From Bursaphelenchus xylophilus (taxonomy: Eukaryota; Nematoda; Chromadorea; Rhabditida; Aphelenchoididae), in assembly GCA_904066235.2 (NCBI GenBank), contig CAJFCV020000006.1, positions 7,068,001 to 7,132,000 of the forward strand: a stretch of DNA of 64,000 nucleotides, read 5' to 3'. Below are positions 10,523-22,400 of this stretch, one piece after another. The notes beneath the pieces were generated by a model. That model did no database searches. It had not been told where the DNA came from and saw nothing but the letters and a program-made list of their open reading frames with translations. Position 1 is the stretch's first letter, and the number at the start of each line of letters is the position of its first letter. The translations under genes and the position numbers were made by a program.

Positions 10523-11735
10523 ATGCTTCCTCAGCATCGAAAAGACCTTGAACGAGAACAAAGTGCCCAGAATGTCTTCCTTTTCGGCTGTAACATATCT
10601 AAATTGTAAGTGATTTATCATTTTGTGATTTTTTTAGTTCTCCGACCGTTCAGTTCCTCCTCCTATGCTCGGCCGTCTTCGTATGTTATTGTGGGTATGG
10701 GTTCATGCAGGAATTGATCTTCCGAAAGGATGGCATGAAACCGTTTGGATGGTATCTAACCCTTATTCAGTTCTGTATATACTCTCTCTTCTCAACTGCT
10801 GAAGCTAAGATGACTACTGATAACATTCGAAGGTAAGATTTTATTTTTGTGACAGATTTTTGTTTAGAATTCCAATGCAGACCTATTTTCAACTGGCCTT
10901 TTACACTGTGGCTACTATGGGGCTATCAAATGCTTCTGTTGGATATTTAAATTATCCCACACAAGTCATCTTTAAATGTTGTAAATTAATTCCTGTGCTT
11001 GTCGGGGGTAAGCACATAATATTCTTCTAAGTTTGGTAGGTATTTTAATTCAGGGAAAACGGTTCGGGTTCTACGATGTGATGGCCGCAGGACTAATGAG
11101 TTTGGGTCTAATCTTCTTCACTTTGGCGGATAACAGCGTCTCTCCGAACTTCGATCCACGAGGTTATTTTATGATCACATTGGCTTTGGTGGCAGATGCG
11201 ATTATTGGAAATGTACAGGAGAAGGCGATCAAGGCTCACCAAGCCCCCAATTGTGAGGTGGTCCTATATTCTTACTCCATTGGATCCGTTTATATTTTTA
11301 TCGGAACCTTACTGAGTGCCGAATTCTTTGATGCTTTTTCTTGGTTTGCTGAGGTGAGCTATCTGTTATTATCATTTAAAAATTTGAGAAAGTTTGGCGA
11401 ATATGGCTCTGTTGCAGAATCCATCACAATATGGGAATGCGGTCATCTTTAGTGTATTGGGATACCTGGGTATTAGCGTGGTGTTAACCCTGGTCAGAAC
11501 GTACGGCGCGCTAATTGCTGTTACTGTGACCACCATGCGGAAGGCGGTGACTATCGTCCTCTCCTTCCTCTTCTTCTCCAAACCATTCACCCTAAATTAT
11601 TTATGGTCAGCCGGTCTTGTTGTGCTCGCGATATACTTAAATATTTATTCCAAGAACCAGCAGAAAGTGGACGCCCTTCTGCAACGTTGGATTTATCAAC
11701 GGAAACCTTTGAAGAATCAGGCAAACAGTGTTTAA
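10523..11735 (+). CDS. SLC35B3: PAPS transporter, SLC35B3 type (C. elegans pst-2 family)
   Basis: SLC35B2/B3 proteins carry 3'-phosphoadenosine 5'-phosphosulfate into the Golgi lumen for sulfation. The protein of about 350 residues has some ten hydrophobic spans. Hallmarks are YGFMQELIFRKDGMKPFGWYLTLIQF, LNYPTQVIFKCCKLIPVLVGG, the GYFMITLALVADAIIGNVQEKA segment typical of this nucleotide-sugar transporter group, and the C-terminal LVRTYGALIAVTVTTMRKA with FSKPFT. Exons join in frame through short introns. The 3' end converges on RCAN 46 bp away; AATAAA at 11756-11761 is a likely poly(A) signal. B3 is preferred over B2 because of the FGWYLTLIQF start region, with moderate certainty. Confidence 0.87.
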
Positions 11736-11781
11736 TTAATCATGGACAATATACAAATAAAGCAATACGATTTAAAGCTTC

Positions 11782-12827
11782 TCATTCCGGAGGTCGCGGT
11801 GTATGCGGTAGCGGGGTCGGGGGACACCTCATAGGTTTCTCTTCGTCTTCCCCGATTTTAACCGGAGTCACCACGATAGTTGGATGGCTGGGATCCCCGC
11901 CATGGACTTCGTAATCTTCTTCTACAGAGTATGCGGCCAATTTGGCCATCAAATCGAAGTCACAGATAACTGGAGCCATCTCCGTGGATTGAACCCATCC
12001 TAAAAGTAAGGATAATTGGAAGACGAAGAGACCTACCAACTGGAGGTGAAGAAGGAGGAGATATCAGAAATTGTTTTTCTAGAGGAGGCAGGGTCAGATG
12101 GCCTTCCTCGTCTTGATACGCTCGCCGGGTGACTGTGATATTCTGGAATGTTTTAACGTAAAATTTTTATTAGTTAACCGAGCGACTCTTTTTTTTACGA
12201 TCTGTAACGGAACGTCGTCAATTGGGGAAACTAAAATATTTTTTCGCTTCTTTGGCTAGCCCTTTGCAGAAGGCCCAAAATTTGGAATTTTTAAAACGGC
12301 ATCTTACATGTGTTTCAGAGGTTAGGTGGATCGACTCAGTTCCTGTCGGGCTGTGTCAGGTCGAAAGAGATTATAAAATTTATCCTCCATTTAATGAAGT
12401 TTTTCTGAGGATAGGGTAGCAAGGTGTCTGGTTTTTGCTAGTCAAAAAAGCAAAAAATTATTTCATTTTCCCCGAACGTCTTTTTTTCCCAATAGTCGCG
12501 GTCGGGTCTTTAACAATGCTAAGTTTTTCTGACCTGAATAAAGAAAGGCTTCATCTGGACTCCTTCGAACTCGTGATGTTCCACTAGAAGTTTGGCTGCC
12601 GTGGCATGTTCGGGTCTTGAAAAAGCGACTCGAACTCGTCTAAATCCTTTCAAATAATCTATCCGAACATTTTTATCGATCTGGGTGAACATATCTGCGA
12701 AATTAAGCTTCATCTCCGGGCTGTCGAATAGGTCGGAAGGGACATTCTTGACCACAATCGCGGTCGGAAGGTCCTCCTTCTTACAAATAGAGTCGTCGAG
12801 AACATCCATTATCGCATTCTTGGCCAT
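11782..12827 (-). CDS. RCAN: Regulator of calcineurin (RCAN/calcipressin)
   Basis: RCAN proteins bind and modulate the phosphatase calcineurin. Exon 1 (ATG at 12827) is an RNA-recognition-motif fold: PTAIVVKNVPSDLFDSPEMK...FRRVRVAFSRPEHATAAKLLV...MKPFFIQ. After an intron of about 380 bp the next exon has the family signature FLISPPSSPPVGW, whose Trp region spans a 37 bp intron, and then a calcineurin-docking PxIxIT-type motif, PTIVVT. The C-terminal TPRPPE corresponds to the end of the family. About 200 residues, the usual size. The 3' end overlaps closely with SLC35B3. Confidence 0.88.
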
Positions 12828-13212
12828 TATTGTTGTAAATACATCCTGTAGATTAGGTAATGTTTAGAAATTTTATTTTATTGGGCTAAGAAATCCAAAA
12901 ACGAGACCCGAAAAAGCTTTTTTTTGTTTTTCCCCAAAATCAATAGTAATATTAAGCTCTGTATAAGAGAAGAAAAGACGGACGAACGGGAAGAACCGGG
13001 ACAAATAAATCCCTGGGATTTTTTAAATAGTTCAACTTTTAAACGAGCCCAACACTTTGCGAACTGACTTGAGAGAAGGTTTTGAGACCGCCTCATGGAT
13101 GATATGTAGTTCGATATGACGTCATTAGCTTTATTAGATAAACAGTTTACATATTCATGCGTCGAACTAAAATGTATCTGACCACTCGGTTGACTATACC
13201 CGTTGGTTGTTG
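12828..13212. promoter_or_regulatory. Intergenic region between UXS1 and RCAN
   Basis: This is a 385 bp gap on the minus-strand gene run. It has T-rich and A-rich runs and no coding signal I trust. It should contain the UXS1 3' UTR and the RCAN promoter. Confidence 0.35.
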
Positions 13213-14764
13213 TTAAAGTGACTCTTTTCCCTTCTCCCGCTCCTGCTCGATCTCGTCCCTGAAATAGTCGATCGTTTTCTTAAGGCCATCTCTCATTGAG
13301 ACCTGAAATCTTGATGTTACTATGGTTTTGAGAGGATGACGGCTTGGTCATTTAATGACTTGCCTTAGGTTTCCAATGCAACAATTCGGCTGCACGGCTG
13401 ATATCTGGTTTTCTTTGTTGCGGGTCATCGGTGGCTTTGGCCAGGTTTTCCACTTTACTGCCACTCCCAACCAACTCCTGGATTATCTGGGCAAAGTTGA
13501 ATATCGTGTGCTCTTCAGGGTTTCCGATATTGACAGGAAGTGAGGTGTCACTGTTCATGAGAGCAATGAGACCATCTACCAGATCGGATACGTATTGGAA
13601 AGATCTGGTTTGGTTGCCCGACCCATAGATCGTGATCGGTTTTCCCTGGAGGGCTTGTATAATGAAGTTACTGACAACTCGGCCATCATTCATATGCATC
13701 CGGGGACCGAAAGTGTTGAAGATGCGAGCGATCCTGATGGTTACATTCTCCTACATACAAGTTACAGTAATCAGTCAGTAGTCTTCCCAATGTAATGCCA
13801 TCTTTCTCACCTGTTTCTGATAGGCCACCATCAAACTCTCTGCCACTCTCTTTCCTTCATCGTAACAGGACCTGGGCCCGATGGGATTCACGTGACCCCA
13901 ATAACTTTCAGGTTGTGGATGAACTTCTGGATCTCCGTATACTTCGGATGTAGAAGCCAAAAGAATTCTGGCCTTGACTCGTCTACAAATATTTTTTTCC
14001 TAGTGATAATTTACCTGGCTAATCCTAACATGTTTATTGTTCCTACGGCGTTCGTTTTAATCGTCTTCACTGGGTTATACATGTAATGGGGAGGGGAGGC
14101 AGGAGAAGCGAGATGGTATATTTGGTCCACTAAAGTAATTAATCATATATTGTGCGTCATTTACCCTCCGTGAAATAAGGATTCACAACATCGTGGTGGA
14201 CGAGGTCAAAGTTTGGATGACCGATCCATTGCTCAACATTCCTTCTCCTTCCGGTGAAATAATTGTCGAGAGCAATGACTTCGTGGCCATCCATCATCAA
14301 CTTGTCCACCAGATGTGATCCCACGAATCCTGTCCCTCCAGTAACCAGAATTCTCTTTCGGGTTTCTTCATTCCTCGCTTTGACCTTGGGGTACGAATTT
14401 TTCGGTCTAAAGTACGCGATGTTACAAGCTACGGGGAACTTTGTGATCACTACATTCTAGGAACCCACTTTTCAATTATTGGACTATAACGTATACTGTG
14501 TTTCAATCGACTCAGATGACTTCTTAGTTCCGATACTTCACTCCTCAGAGCATCAATCTCACTGCAAATTATTATATTTCCTCGTCCCACAGCCTTACTC
14601 TTTCGTTTGATCCAAAATTCCTGTTGGTTTATCCAGAACCACATTAAATAAAGCTGAAAAGAAAAATACGACCTGGAGTAACAAACGATACCCCTAGGTA
14701 AACTAACCGTACCTAGAAAAGACAAAAGGAAGGCGCCGATGACAATGTAAGCGAGGTACGACAT
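13213..14764 (-). CDS. UXS1: UDP-glucuronate decarboxylase (UDP-xylose synthase)
   Basis: UXS1 converts UDP-glucuronate to UDP-xylose in the Golgi/ER lumen for proteoglycan linker synthesis (C. elegans sqv-1). ATG at 14764 gives [19 protein letters not shown], a signal-anchor span, then a coiled stalk ([16 protein letters not shown]). The catalytic SDR domain shows the NAD-binding [57 protein letters not shown], the catalytic Tyr-x-x-x-Lys in CYDEGKR, and [21 protein letters not shown]. An intron at about 14405-14452 removes an in-frame stop between the stalk and catalytic exons. About seven exons; the C-terminus is shorter than in vertebrates. Confidence 0.92.
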
Positions 14765-15042
14765 CCTGATGTGATGCCACATCGGTATGGAAACGGCCAA
14801 AGCGGGAAAATCAGAGCGACAGACCCGTGTTGTCTCTTCGCCTCCCTTCCCTTTTTTAGTGAGCTGGTTCTATGAAATGAGAGAATAAAAGACAAGTTCG
14901 GAATTTGTTAAACCGATTACCAAACAGAACTAGAGTAAGTCAAAGGGCGGTCCGCAGGTAATGATTTATGTGAATAACAAGTAACAAGTAAAGAAAACAA
15001 CAATAGACAGAGTGTGTGATCTTGATCTCATCATTGAGGTCA

Positions 15043-18000
15043 TCACTCCGTCGTCCTTTTGGATTTCCTCTTTCTTTTCTCCTCGACTTGCTTCTCCGCC
15101 AATATCCCTCCTTTGAATTGTGAATGAGTCCTATCGATAGCGAATTCACTGTCAGTAAAAAGAGATTGGAAACGAGGATCCTCGGTGTTAACCGTCAATT
15201 TGGAAGCCGATTCTGAGAGTCTCATCTTCTTCTTGGCCTCAATTGGCTTTGCTTTTTCGATTGGGACCAACTCTCTCTTCTGAACTTGTCGTTTCTCCTT
15301 GAGTTGCACTTTTCTTTCCTTTCGTTTCTGCTTTCGTCGTTGTAAATATTCTTGGAATGGTGTCAACCCTTTGTGTTTCTCTGATTTATTAATGGACTTT
15401 TCTGCTTCTTCCTTTTCGATGTCTTCATCTTCTGCTATATTACTTCCTTTCATTACCACATTCGCCCCCATTTTGGATGATGTAATTCCAGCAGCACTGA
15501 GTAAAGCTTGGGTGCCAAGTTTGATCTCGGGATCGTCGTCGTCATCCGAGCCTGAAGCAATCAACCCACTGAAACAAATAAAACTAAATCTAAGATAACC
15601 TAACTTACGCGTATTCATCGAGATCGGCCTCCGGATCAAATGCTTTCTGCATGGCAACTTGACGGTCATAATCAGTGTTATCCCATTCCATTTTGATATT
15701 AGACCTCTTCACAGCAGCTGATTGAACATTATATTTTGGCTGATATTTCTTGGCATTGAACTCTTCCGATGTAACCTTTTCTTTTATCCTTTCATCCTAT
15801 AATTTTTTGTTGATACCGAACAGTTATGGACGCTTTTTACTGCCCGCAAATGAAATAAGTTGCAAAAACAAGAAAGAATCCAATTAGTGTCCAAGGTGAA
15901 GCACTCTTCATACAAAGAAGACGTACAAAAAATTTACATGTTTTTATCCTAATAATCACATTATTATGTACAATAATAATGTCGCACCGGTCGTTCCGAA
16001 GCAAAACGTTAAAAACACTTTCCTCACTTTTTTGAAAAAATAGAATGGAAAAAAATGAGGCCGACATGAGAAAAAAAGCTCGAGAAAGCAAAAAGTGTGT
16101 ATGTGTGTTTTCAAAATCCCAAAATCGGTCTTATTTCTTCACTCTTATACAGGGTGTTTCAAGAAATTCCGTGGAAAGTTTTTGACGATTTCTTGGCGCT
16201 CAGTCAAGATATCCAAGAATATTTTTTTGCATAATGAAGAAGAGTATGGGCGGTTTTTTGCCTATGAAAATCATTTTCTCCGCCAACGCGGAAAGCAGTG
16301 TATTCGGCGGAGACTTTTGGGCACTTTTTCGGTCATCACACGAATTTTTAACGCTTTATTGTGACACTGAAGCGTCCGGAAAGTTTTCAAATTTTTTGCA
16401 CAATGGATCAGAAGACCGGCTACAGCGCTATGCGATCCGATAGCGACTGCACGGTGCAATGCAGTCGCTGCAACACCCGATAAAGCCGGAGCGCACCGTG
16501 CGGATGTTTGAAACAGCAGGGCAAAGCGAAATTTAAACGGAAAATATTGTGCACCAATTGGTTTCTCGATGGCTAAACTTCTGCCAAGGCTTGGCGATAA
16601 AATTTTGGAGGGTATACGACACCTGCAGAGAATGCTTGCCAGACCATAAGAATTGTGTTGGGCCATTTCTTGTCCGCAGCTGACTTAACATACGGCAAGC
16701 GGCTGCCGTACCGTCGCCGAACGCTTGATAAACACAAAAATCCTCATTTCAACCATCAGAAACCACTTAAAAGCGTTTAAGATGAGTGTGATTACCGAAA
16801 AAGTGCCCAAAAGTCTCCGCTGAATACACTGCTTTCCGCGTTGGCGGAGAAAATGATTTTCATAGGCAAAAAACCGCCCATATTCTTCAAAAACTGGAAA
16901 AACGCTTTCCGTGGAATTTCCTGAAACATCCTGTATAATAAGATTTTCCATTCAGAGTCCGCTCATCCTGTGAATTACTCGAAAGAAAGAGTAGAAAGTC
17001 CTACTAGTCGTTTACAAAAGTTAATATCCGAGAAGCTTACTAATTTGCTGCTAAACATTGAGTTGTAGAGAAAAAGATACTCATTTACGGACAGTGAAAA
17101 GTTTTATTGCGGACTACAAAAAACTCCCCTGACTTCCCATAAACTATTCATAATTTCTAAATGTCAGCAAAATCTTACTTCAAATTCCATTTCTTCTGGG
17201 ATAAATCTCAAATCAAATTTGACACCGCTACTTTCAAATTCAAGTCCATCGCAAGCCTCGTATATCGCACTTGCGGTAGCGTCACTATCACATTCAACGA
17301 CTGCATAATAATACTTAAATCGATCCAATTGATAAGCTCGGATAACTTCAGAAGGTCTAAAGAAAGACAGCTTTGAAGCTACGCTGACACTTACAGATTA
17401 TCTTGATCAATGTCTTCACCCTCCTTTATATTCAACTTCGGGCCTGATTTATCTTCTTCTTCTAATTTCTGGGCTCCGAAGTCCGACAGATAAATAGCCA
17501 CAGATTTAATTACGCCTGAGGCCGGTTTAAAGGATTCTAAGGCCATGAAAATATCCTCGGCTTTGATTTTATCCCAATCCATTTGACAGACAGATATCCG
17601 GGAACTTGTCCAATCAACTTGTCTAACTCCAGAATCAAGTTCTCCCCAAACATCGTCGACTTCGTCTTCCGATTCTGAAGAGTCTTCTTCATCTGACGAC
17701 GACTCAACATTCCCTTCGCCTCGAGCCAAATCTATGCGCTTTGTGGGTTCTGGGGTCTTTTCATCCTCGCTACTATAACCAAACAATTATAATCTGATTT
17801 ACCAACATGGATTAACGTAAAGGGTGGGCATCTTTGTGGCACGATTTGAATTGTCAGTAACTTCTTTATTGGGTCGAATTCCGAAACCTTTTTTCCCTGA
17901 ATCCTCAGACTCTCTCCTTTTGTTCGATACCAAACATGTTATACCTATTTATTAGACTACAGTAAAAATTAACAAAAAACTAAAATTTTAGTTCATTATT

Positions 18001-19282
18001 TTCGGTTATTAAATTGTCTGCCTGAAAATGAAATGTTGTGTTTGAACAAAAAACTTAAATTATATCATCTAACTGCCCTGTAGACGCTCAAACTTAAAGT
18101 CTTTTGAGGAACTTAAAATTTTGAATTTTTCATTTTTGATTCCAATCGTGGCACAAAGGTAGCACCCTGTATTCCACCTTGTATTCGAATGTACTAGGAC
18201 ACGATTATTAAGCACTACGCGTAGTCGTACTCGCACCAAAAAGTCCGAACAATTTTTTGCCGACGTCGCGCGCGAAAATTTGAGTGAGCTCGCGAAAAGT
18301 GCACGTCGCAATTGCAAAAACGGTCGCAACGACGAACGCAAAAAACCAGAGAAAAACGCACTGTGTAAATTGTCGGCACTTTATGCCGCGAGTAGTATTC
18401 CTTGAAACACCGGAATAAAGAGGGGTATATTAATATTTCTACTTTTATGAACTAACAGGGGCAGTACCCCAACTGCGACGCTCAGATTTTGATGGAACTT
18501 GGCACAGATTTAGAATAATTTTTTCTAAAATTTATGCGAGAATCTTAGCTCGCGCTTTGCAGAAACAACCGAGATTTCTAGATCGAAAGTTGGCGGAAAT
18601 TTGACACTTTTTGCCGAATTTCGGCACGAAAAGTTTCATGCCTATTTCTATCATACAGGGTAATGTTTCATAAAAAATCATTTTTTTCCGCACGAAATTA
18701 GCAAAATTATGATCAAAAAGTGTTTTTCTCTCTGACCGCTCCTCGCGTTTAGCGTAATCTCTCGGCGGCAAAGATCGTTCAATATCTCGGCGGCGCTTGC
18801 AAAGCTCGAGCTAAAACTTTCAGGAATTGATACTTAGTTCATAACCTATGTGTGTGAAAAAAACTAAAGAAAATCTGAGCGTCGCACTTGGGATACTTCC
18901 CTTGTAAATTCGTCTTACTGTAACGTAACCCGCCATAGCCCTCCCGGGGTTTTTGCATCATGTACTCGTATTTGAATACTTTAATTCCTCTGTGCAAACC
19001 TCTTATATGAGCAGAAGAAAAGGCTTACGTAGAGTTTTCGTCAATCTCGTAAATGTTTTTAAGTTCTTCTTGAGTCTTGTCATTAACTGGACGCCCTCTT
19101 CTGTCGATCTTAGAACTGGTGGATGCAAATCTTTCATCGCTGAACATTTTTTGGAAACGAGGATCCAACTTGACCTTCTTCTCCCTCTTGGGCATTTCAT
19201 GAAAGACCGGATTGGTCTGAAGCTGGGCAACCCTCTCGGCCATAGCCTCCGATTGCTTTGCCGCCACCTTCTTCTTTGCCAT
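15043..19282 (-). CDS. ESF1: ESF1 homolog, nucleolar pre-rRNA processing protein
   Basis: ESF1 is a nucleolar factor for 18S rRNA maturation. Exon 1 (from 19282) has [18 protein letters not shown] and [22 protein letters not shown]. The middle exon (17391-17786 region) has an acidic Ser/Asp/Glu run then VWGELDSG and [24 protein letters not shown] further exon (about 17164-17375) has [34 protein letters not shown]. The C-terminal exons have the NUC153 motif [23 protein letters not shown] and a basic tail. Two introns of about 1.1-1.4 kb hold transposons (18456-18904 and 16150-16934). One uncertainty: exon 1 ends in phase 2, but the exon at 17803-17944 needs phase 1 to stay open, so a small exon may be missed there. 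Confidence 0.83.
16150..16934. mobile_element. Foldback Tc1/mariner-like element in ESF1 intron
   Basis: The terminal repeats are CAGGGTGTTTCAAGAAATTC (left) and CAGGATGTTTCAGGAAATTC (right, reverse-complemented), each bordered by TA, giving a TA duplication. Inside, about 130 bp arms (near 16222-16345 and 16795-16895) are almost perfect inverted copies containing GGGCGGTTTTTTGCC and TCTCCGCCAACGCGGAAAGC. The central 340 bp is not inverted. No transposase frame. Confidence 0.8.
18456..18904. mobile_element. 3-bp-TSD MITE, copy A (ESF1 intron)
   Basis: A 449 bp element. Termini CAGGGGCAGTACCCCAACTG and, reverse-complemented, CAAGGGAAGTATCCCAAGTG lead into a shared inner run (GCGACGCTCAGATTTT). 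It is flanked by TAA on both sides. Inner marks are AGCTCGCGCTTTGC and CTCTCGGCGGCAAAGATCG. The 3-bp TAA/TTA target and long terminal repeats suggest PIF/Harbinger or a similar 3-bp-TSD superfamily; no transposase is encoded. Confidence 0.85.
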
Positions 19283-19436
19283 CTATTGCAATAAAAAAAT
19301 ATAAACAGCACAACTATTGCAAGTAAAAAAGGACGATACCTTCAAAATCTCGTATTCTTCACACAATTTTAGTTTTATAATTTATCAATTTAACCGAATT
19401 TAGAGAAACACAACAACAACGATCACGTTTTCTGGC
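19283..19436 (-). promoter_or_regulatory. Candidate operon spacer MARS1-ESF1
   Basis: The 154 bp gap on the minus strand ends with a T-rich tract and TTGCAATAG directly before the ESF1 ATG. It also has ATAAATTATAAA that could serve as the MARS1 poly(A) signal. The spacing and the splice acceptor at the ATG suggest trans-splicing of a downstream operon gene; alternatively GTATCG...AATAG is a 5' UTR intron. Confidence 0.4.
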
Positions 19437-22400
19437 CTATTTAACAAAAACACCGCGCAGAGATGGGGCAGTCATTGGGCCATGACCTGAGACATCCAAA
19501 ACCGAGTCCTTGTAAACCGCTTTTCCCTCGCTGTTGACCTTCAAATGTTCTGAAACAGCTTCCCAGACTTTCTTTTTAGGGTTGAGGACAGCATCAGGGC
19601 GACGTTGATATGAACCACAGGTTACAATGTCACCCGGTTTTGAACCTTGAGGCACTTCCATGATCTCCACTTTCTCTGGAGATGAAGCACACATTACCAT
19701 GGCCTGGGATTCAATTCCTCTCATCTTTACCGGCTTTAGATTACATAGGCATACAACCAAGCGATTTTGCATCTATAAATACATTAAGAATACGCATTGT
19801 GCGCACCTGGTCTAGAGGGATATGTTTGACCAGACCGGAGATGACAGTCCGGGGCTTTTCTTCGCCGAGATCAATTGTTTCCACATATAAAGCTTCGGCA
19901 TCTGGATGTTTCTTTGCTTCACGAATCAATCCAACCCTCAAATCGAGACGACCAATGTCAACCTCATCAGACACGGGAGCGGGCTTGACGTTTCCTGAAA
20001 GAAGCATGATAGTTTCAATTTTTATTAAAGCGATAAGGATGGAATTTTTGACTACTTCAGATTAAATGCAAACCTTTCTTCTGTGGGGTTTCCTTGGCCT
20101 CACCCTTCTTGTTTTCATTCTTCGGCGCTTTTGGTTTCTCTTCCACTGGTTGAGCTGGGGCAACTGCTGCCTTGGGCAGATCAACTTTGAAAATAGGAAC
20201 TAAAAATTGATTTTATGTTGAATTATCATGGAGAACCACAAAAATAATTAACAACTAACCCCCAGCTTCCTTTTCGCACTTCAGCAGTTCAGCTGACACG
20301 GTTCCGAAGTCTTTGCTTAGTTGGGTGAATCGATCCCTCAACTTTCCCAACTCTTTCTGGGCGAATTGTTCCTCTAAAACACTAAAACGTAATAATAAAA
20401 CTTACTTAAAATTTCAAACTTCTCTCTGGTTTCTGCAACGAGCTGCTCAATTGTGTTTTGATTTTTTAACAGTTGGGGAAAACTGGACTGAACTGTCTGA
20501 ACAGTGTCTTTTTTTGGTCTCTTTCCTTCTAGATTTAGAATTAAAAGCAGTTTTTTAAACTTGCCTTTCTGGTTAGGTTTCGCTTCTTCAGACTGCCCAT
20601 TCTGACCTCCACCAAACTGAGCTTTCAATGAAGCCATCTGGGCTGACTCGATCTTCGCGAATAATGCAGCAGGCTGAAAAAGGCGCAACATCACTTTCGA
20701 TAACAGTTCAAATGAATATTCGCTTCTTGGACTCTACTTTTTTTTACCTATTACATCAAATTTGTTAAAAAAAACACAAAGGAAAAATTTATTTCCAGTT
20801 GTGGCATAATGTTTCAAGTAAATTATACTGCCCGACAATTAAAAGTGAAGTCTCGATTCTGAGCCCGATATTGCCCTGAGGCACAAGATGTTCCCCCAGG
20901 CCTCTTCGGTACCCTACGCCGATACAGAGTGCCAATTTTCAGACATGTGCACTTTAAACGCACTGTGCAACGGGCGATTGAAAAATTTTTGGGCGACAAT
21001 TAAAAGTGAAGTTTTTACTTTTTGGACTTACCTGACCTTTTGAGGGATCTGTTGGGACGGAAACCGTGCAGAGACATAGCCAAGGTTACAGTGAAGAGCC
21101 CTAGACACAATTTACAAAAATTGTCCAAATTTTATGGTACCATTTCCCGGCATCAAGACGCGGGGTTTAGGTGCCACAAAACGGGGTCTTTAGGCACTAT
21201 TTTTTGTAAGACTGGTAATTTTATGATGCTGAGTGCATCTTGTGACATTGTTTGTCCAAATAATGCTGCGAGTATGTCAAGTTTTGGTGCGCTTCAAAGC
21301 GTTCTTGTTGATATGGATAACGGCTAGGTGCCTATTTTGACTTATACCGTAGCAGGAACCAGTACCCCTCTCGGTTTGATAGTAGGATCGGGGTGGATAG
21401 ACATCCTTCTTTCCTAAAAACTTTACTTTTTATGTTATCGCTCCTTTTAGAGACAAAAATAGCAGGTATCACAACGGTCTCCTAAAGTTGCTGAAATTTA
21501 CCGTCCATAACCGAAGTGTAACGCCATGGTTTGGGTTTTAATGGCCCAAAACCCCTTCACATGATTTTTCTGGATATAAATTAGTCAAAAACAACATCAT
21601 TAATTTCAATTTCGCTGCATCGAGTTATGCGAAAAATGCTTATATACCAAGTTAAGTTAAGTGTATGGTAAAAACGGGGTAGGTACGCACCTCCAAGTAA
21701 ACAACGCTGTTTTTAGCTGCTAAGAGGGTAATCGAAAAGTACAAGACAAAATTTGCGCTGATTCTGCATCTCATCTTTCGAAATTGCATCGATATTCCCC
21801 TTGACTAGTACCGTTGTCGATAAGCACGCTTTGAAGCGGGCCAAAATTTGACAAACTCGCAGCATTATTTGTATGAAGATAGTCAGAAAATGTATTCAGC
21901 ATCATAAAATTACCAGTCTTACAAAAAATAGTGCCTAAAGACCCCGTTTTGTGGCACCTAAACCCCGCGTCTTGATGTCGGGAAATGGTACCATAAAATT
22001 TGTACAATTTTTGTAAATTGTGTCTAGGGCTCTTCACTGTAACCTTGACTATGTCTCTGCACGGTTTCCGTCCCAACAGATCCCTCAAAAGGTCAGGTAA
22101 GTCCAAAAAGTAAAAACTTCACTTTTAATTGTCGCCCAAAAATTTTTCAATCGCCCGTTGCACAGTGCGTTTAAAGTGCACATGTCTGAAAATTGGCACT
22201 CTGTATCGGCGTAGGGTACCGAAGAGGCCTGGGGGAACACCTTGTGCCTCAGGGCAATATCGGGCTCAGAATCGAGACTTCACTTTTAATAGTCGGGCAG
22301 TATATGTTGTCGTTTTATGACCACAATTGCCGAAAGTAAAAGATTTTCAACCTACTTTTCCAATTTGATGACCTTCCTTTATAAGCTGGCAGAATTTAGT

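Noticed and set aside
14450..14800. Separate short gene ending VPRM upstream of UXS1
   Set aside because: A 47-bp intron with GTAGTG donor and CTTTAG acceptor joins it to the catalytic exon; it is the UXS1 N-terminus.
20826..22303. CRISPR-like or bacterial repeat structure
   Set aside because: The repeats are long inverted arms of eukaryotic foldback elements within a spliced gene; no short regularly spaced direct repeats occur.
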